Positions 60,706 to 64,000 of a stretch of DNA of 64,000 nucleotides are shown here, one piece after another. Made by a program: the position numbers and the translations under genes. The notes below the pieces were generated by a model. That model was not told the DNA's origin and did no database searches. It saw only the letters and a list, made by a program, of their open reading frames with translations. The number at the start of each line of letters is the position of its first letter. The first letter of the stretch is position 1. Location of the stretch: assembly GCF_035556095.1 (NCBI RefSeq), contig NZ_DATMFT010000021.1, positions 558,001-622,000 of the forward strand. Direction: 5' to 3'. The DNA comes from Parapedobacter sp035556095. Its GTDB lineage: Bacteria > Bacteroidota > Bacteroidia > Sphingobacteriales > Sphingobacteriaceae.

Positions 60706-61965
60706 TCACGCGATATCCGACAACACTGCCCGCTGCTTCTTCTGGCCACGCTTCGATGATTTCTTCTTCATTTTATTCAGCCAGATCATCGTGCCGGTGA
60801 TCGGCAAGGACGTAGCGATGAGGCAGGCCAGGAAATACAGCAGTTTGGTAAACTGGCCGTATACATTGCCTATGTGCAGGGCCTTTATCGAGCCGGCAAT
60901 GCGCTCGTTGAACGGCTTTTCCCGGAAAACCGTTACTTCTTCGATTTCCGCGGTGGCTGCATTCAGCTTTACCTCGTCGCTAGCGGCCGGAGCAAAAAAG
61001 CCGACCTTGTTTTTACGTATGGTCACAGGGCCGCTGCCGGATAGCGACACCATGTAGTCACCACGGTAAGGCAACACCTCATCGGTAGCGGCCAACAGCC
61101 GGTTGATGGGCAACATGGGGCGTATTTCTTCCGGCCTATCATTGCCTCCGCGCTGCGCATTATTGCCGCTACGGCCCCCGGTGGGAGCCTCGCGGTAGGT
61201 ACCCAATGCTTTCTGTAACCCCTCGCGGTACCAAGGGAACGACCATTGGGGGCCGGTGATGCCCATAACGAAAAGGAGGATGAGCGAATAGAAGGCTAGC
61301 GTATTGTGCAGGTCATGGTTTACCCGCTTCCAACTGGCTTTCCATTTAACACGCAATCCTTGCCGCCATGTGCGCAGTTTTTGGGGAAACCAGATAACCA
61401 GGCCGGTAATAACGCCTAGCGTAAACAAGATGGTCGCCGTTCCTGATATGTAGCTGCCCAACGTGCGGTTGGGTAGCTCGCCGATGATCGGCTCCTCGAT
61501 ACGATCTAGAAGTAGCCAACGGTGCAGGCTGAACATATCGCGCATAAAAATGGCCACCCAGGTTTTCGACTGGTCTTCAGAGGTACCGCGCACCTCACCG
61601 TTGTAGGGATTAACATAGTAGGTGGTGCCAAACCGGCTTTGTTCCCCTTCTTTCCGCACAGTAAACCGATACGTACGTGCGGGATCTGCCGAAATATGGA
61701 TGCCGTTCACGCTGCCGCCAGCTACCGCGGCCACTTCGGGCAGTAATTGCTCTACAGGAAGCCTTTCGCTACCGCGAGGTACGTCTACTTTGTGCAAATG
61801 CGATGCCGCCCACTCAGTCAGCTCGGTGTTGTAGGTGTAAACGGTACCGCTGAAGCACACCGCCACAACGACCAGTCCGCTGATTAATCCCATCCAAAGA
61901 TGGATGTCGTTGAAAAATTTCCGCGTTTGCTGCCAGGGTGTCTTTTTACGATTGCGATCTTCCAT
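60706..61965 (-). CDS. PepSY-domain membrane protein
   Basis: A 419-residue protein from MEDRNRKKTPWQQTRKFF (61965); the open frame begins 20 codons earlier with unrelated sequence. It has an N-terminal cytoplasmic segment, then helix WMGLISGLVVVAVCFSGTVYTY, a PepSY periplasmic region (about 55-140) with the PYNGEVRG element, further helices near 165-190 and 225-245, a second periplasmic loop (about 250-350) and a last helix (LLYFLACLIATSLPITGTMIW). The histidines in IHLWMGL and SLHRWLL are typical of the PepSY-associated membrane family, often tied to siderophore or ferric iron reduction at the inner membrane (inference). It has its own promoter box. Confidence 0.9.
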   Translation of the reverse strand: MEDRNRKKTPWQQTRKFFNDIHLWMGLISGLVVVAVCFSGTVYTYNTELTEWAASHLHKVDVPRGSERLPVEQLLPEVAAVAGGSVNGIHISADPARTYRFTVRKEGEQSRFGTTYYVNPYNGEVRGTSEDQSKTWVAIFMRDMFSLHRWLLLDRIEEPIIGELPNRTLGSYISGTATILFTLGVITGLVIWFPQKLRTWRQGLRVKWKASWKRVNHDLHNTLAFYSLILLFVMGITGPQWSFPWYREGLQKALGTYREAPTGGRSGNNAQRGGNDRPEEIRPMLPINRLLAATDEVLPYRGDYMVSLSGSGPVTIRKNKVGFFAPAASDEVKLNAATAEIEEVTVFREKPFNERIAGSIKALHIGNVYGQFTKLLYFLACLIATSLPITGTMIWLNKMKKKSSKRGQKKQRAVLSDIA

Positions 61966-62012
61966 TTCGGTTAGTAGTCTGTGGGCTTTGCGACAGCCAT
62001 TTTTTCTGCGCG

Positions 62013-62020
62013 CAAAAGTA
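62013..62020 (-). promoter_or_regulatory. -7 box TACTTTTG for the PepSY gene
   Basis: An exact TAnnTTTG match on the minus strand, 47 nt before the ATG at 61965 and after the proA stop, so the PepSY gene is independent of the proBA operon. Confidence 0.55.
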
Positions 62021-62054
62021 CACAAAGAATAACGAGAAATGAAGTCTTTTTTGA

Positions 62055-63251
62055 CTACCTCACCTGCCCGTCGCCGTAAACGTAGTATTTATTGGTAACC
62101 AGTTGCTCCAGCCCCAGCGGCCCGCGGTGGTGCAGTTTATCCGTGCTGATGGCCAGCTCGGCACCTACACCCATTGCTCCGCCATCGGTAAACCGCGTCG
62201 ATGCGTTGTGGTACACCGCCGCGCTGTCTACTTGTTCCATAAACAGATCGGCCTTTTGCTTGTCGGTGGTGAGAATAACGGTCGAATGCCCGCCGCTGTA
62301 CTGGTTGATTTTGCCGATAGCGGTTTCCAGCCCGTCAACCTGGCCGAAGCAGATTTTAGGCGCCAGGAATTCTTCGTACCAAACGGACTCATCTGCGATG
62401 GGCTCCGATTCGTTCAGCAATGGCAACAGCTGTTCGTCGGCCAGCAGCTGCATGGATTTGGCGCGCAGTGCATCCCCCAATTGCTTCAATTTCTCGGGCA
62501 GGCCGGGCGTTGCCTTATCCACTAATACCTTGTCCAGGGCATTACAGGCGCTGATCTTATCGGTTTTCGAATTGATCACAACGGGCAGTACCTTTGCCCA
62601 ATCGGCATCGGCGGCGATGTAGGCGAAATTGTTGCCCCGTCCGCTCACCAGAACGGCGCACTGCGCGTGTTCTTTGACAAAGCGGATCAGCTGCTCGCCA
62701 CCCCGGGGCACGATCAGGTCAACCGGCTGGGTTGGGTTCCGTAGGAACTCGCGCGTCGCTTCGCGGTCCAGCGTAATCAACTGGATCCAATCAGCACTGA
62801 GGTTATTCTCCGCGAGTGCCCGGTGCCAACAACCTACCAACACCCGGTTGGTATGCACGGCCTCTTTGCCGCCTTTGAGCAGGATCTTGTTATTGGCCTT
62901 AAAAGCCAACACGGCAGCTTCGATGGTTACATCGGGGCGCGATTCATAGATGATCAGAATGGTGCCGAACGGTGCCGTGCGGTTTTCGATGCGCAACCCG
63001 TTGTCGAGCACGCCCGACGATCGCACCTGGCCGATCGGGTCGGGCTGGTCTTTGACGGTCCGGATGGCTTGGATCATGCCATCCACCTTGGCGCTATCTA
63101 CCACGAGACGGTCGTAAAGCGCCCGATCATCGCGATCAAACGCGTCGAGGTCCTGCTGGTTTGCTTTCAAAATCGCTTCGCGGCTATCATCGATGATGGT
63201 GATCATCGATGATAACACGTTGTTTTTCTGAGTTGTTGTCAATATTTCCAT
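62055..63251 (-). CDS. proA: Glutamate-5-semialdehyde dehydrogenase
   Basis: A 398-residue aldehyde dehydrogenase-fold enzyme that reduces glutamyl-5-phosphate with NADPH in proline synthesis. Marks are IENRTAPFGTILIIYESRPDVT, LLKGGKEAVHTN, the catalytic cysteine in KISACNALDKVLVD, and TDGGAMGVGAELAISTDKLHHRGPLGLEQL near the end. The length is standard, and it begins 12 nt after the proB stop in the usual proBA arrangement. Confidence 0.97.
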   Translation of the reverse strand: MEILTTTQKNNVLSSMITIIDDSREAILKANQQDLDAFDRDDRALYDRLVVDSAKVDGMIQAIRTVKDQPDPIGQVRSSGVLDNGLRIENRTAPFGTILIIYESRPDVTIEAAVLAFKANNKILLKGGKEAVHTNRVLVGCWHRALAENNLSADWIQLITLDREATREFLRNPTQPVDLIVPRGGEQLIRFVKEHAQCAVLVSGRGNNFAYIAADADWAKVLPVVINSKTDKISACNALDKVLVDKATPGLPEKLKQLGDALRAKSMQLLADEQLLPLLNESEPIADESVWYEEFLAPKICFGQVDGLETAIGKINQYSGGHSTVILTTDKQKADLFMEQVDSAAVYHNASTRFTDGGAMGVGAELAISTDKLHHRGPLGLEQLVTNKYYVYGDGQVR

Positions 63252-63263
63252 AAAAATCGTTGT

Positions 63264-64000
63264 TTAAAGGGTAATTTTTGTACCTGCTGTTTTACCGAAG
63301 ACAATATCGGTAATGATATGGTCTTTTTTACCATTGGCGATAAAAGTAGGAATATTTCGCCGGGCGGTGTGCTTGGCGGCCTGGAGTTTGGATGCCATAC
63401 CGCCACGCCCGCTTGCTTCCCCTTTGTCGGTCTGCTGGATGTATTGCTCCACCGGTTCGTCCACCCGGAGGTGGGGAATCAGTTCGCTGCCGGCATTGTC
63501 GGGATGCCCATTGTAGAGGCCGTCCGTGTCGGTGAGGAGAATCAGCATATCGGCATGGATCAACTCGGCGACCAAGCTGGCCAATTCGTCATTGTCGGTG
63601 AAGGTCGACATGGAGAGCGACACGGCGTCATCTTCGTTGGCAATGGGGATAACGCCCTCGGCCAACAGGCCTTCATAACAGTTGACCATATTGTCGCGGT
63701 GCTTGCCCAAATCGAAGTCGCGTTTGGTCGCTAACACCTGCGCGCAGCGCATGCCATGGTGATGAAACAGGTTATAGTAGTGCCGCATCATGCGCGGTTG
63801 CCCGATGGCCGAGAAGACCTGCCGCCGGGTGATTTTATCGGTCGCCTTCAATTGGTGGCCCATCACTTCCTTGCCCGCAATGACCGAGCCCGACGATACC
63901 AATACGGAATGGATGCCATGTTCGTAGAGGTAAGCGATTTGCTCTACCAATTTTGCCAGGATTTTTCCGGTGATGCGGTTGTCCTTGTTGGTAATGACAT
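63264..64000 (-). CDS. proB: Glutamate 5-kinase (5' end outside window)
   Basis: About 245 residues are visible; the frame runs off the right edge with VITNKDNRITGKILAKL just inside, so the TTG at 63950 is internal. It is an amino acid kinase: SSGSVIAGKEVMG, GIPIANEDDAVS-type loop (EGVIPIANEDDAVSLSM), NDELASLVAELI and LLTDTDGLYNGHP. It phosphorylates glutamate for proline synthesis. It stops at about 260 residues in all, with no C-terminal PUA domain, which is the short form of the enzyme. Confidence 0.95.
   Translation of the reverse strand, partial: VITNKDNRITGKILAKLVEQIAYLYEHGIHSVLVSSGSVIAGKEVMGHQLKATDKITRRQVFSAIGQPRMMRHYYNLFHHHGMRCAQVLATKRDFDLGKHRDNMVNCYEGLLAEGVIPIANEDDAVSLSMSTFTDNDELASLVAELIHADMLILLTDTDGLYNGHPDNAGSELIPHLRVDEPVEQYIQQTDKGEASGRGGMASKLQAAKHTARRNIPTFIANGKKDHIITDIVFGKTAGTKITL

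Noticed and set aside
1..64000. tRNA, rRNA, CRISPR arrays, prophage or intact insertion sequences
   Set aside because: I looked for them on both strands and saw no supporting sequence.

Overview
The window looks like chromosomal DNA from a Bacteroidota bacterium of the Sphingobacteriaceae, possibly Parapedobacter-like given the roughly balanced base composition (inference; no rRNA gene is present to settle it). Evidence: a fused SecDF, a type IX secretion plug protein, SusC-like DEVVVVGYG segments, DUF4397 lipoproteins, TlpA-type thioredoxins with a DUF4369-like front end, a FucP-type MFS permease, and recurrent TAnnTTTG -7 promoter boxes with no Shine-Dalgarno signal. I found no tRNA, rRNA, CRISPR array, intact insertion sequence or prophage.

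Layout. 1-4356: pentapeptide-repeat protein cut by the left edge, VOC protein, DUF6157 protein, PQQ dehydrogenase with a cytochrome c domain, DMT exporter. 4377-8909: sigma factor with a membrane anti-sigma/TonB-like partner, a small exported protein, and a VWA (YfbK-like) protein. 8921-13273: sugar isomerase-like protein, P1B metal ATPase, and a divergent ECF sigma / two-TM protein / HMA-fold cluster. 13385-24716: DUF1080 protein, serine hydrolase, a 43-residue membrane protein, exonuclease, trxB, a persulfide-type sulfur pair (MBL-rhodanese plus rhodanese), a beta-propeller, a TPR protein, a lipoprotein and a PolX/PHP protein. 24717-25630: gene-poor, with a decayed vapC toxin. 25631-34138: FtsX permease with an apparent sigma-54 control region, TlpA-like protein, MarR-FNR-ferredoxin-NDH2 operon, dicarboxylate symporter. 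34309-40405: secDF, two beta-barrel proteins, guaB. 40411-49043: lysine 6-transaminase, ACC deaminase/D-cysteine desulfhydrase-like protein, rluD, class IV aminotransferase, T9SS plug, ABC-F, pyrD. 49122-53983: gyrA followed by two TPR genes. 54181-64000: MscS channel, small membrane protein, FucP-type permease, a DUF4397 tandem pair, pectate-lyase-fold protein, a repeat-bearing gap, PepSY protein and proBA (proB cut by the right edge).

Most of the window is ordinary housekeeping and envelope biology in short operons. The points that most deserve a second look are: a sigma-54-like promoter with two enhancer-like palindromes 21 bp apart upstream of an FtsX permease; an ECF sigma / two-TM / cysteine-less HMA-fold cassette with its own ECF-type promoter, next to a P1B ATPase; a set of genes whose -7 box lies only 4-8 nt from the ATG, implying leaderless or nearly leaderless mRNAs; a PolX protein that has lost two of three polymerase aspartates but kept its PHP nuclease; a vapC relic; and a short tandem repeat upstream of a PepSY gene.
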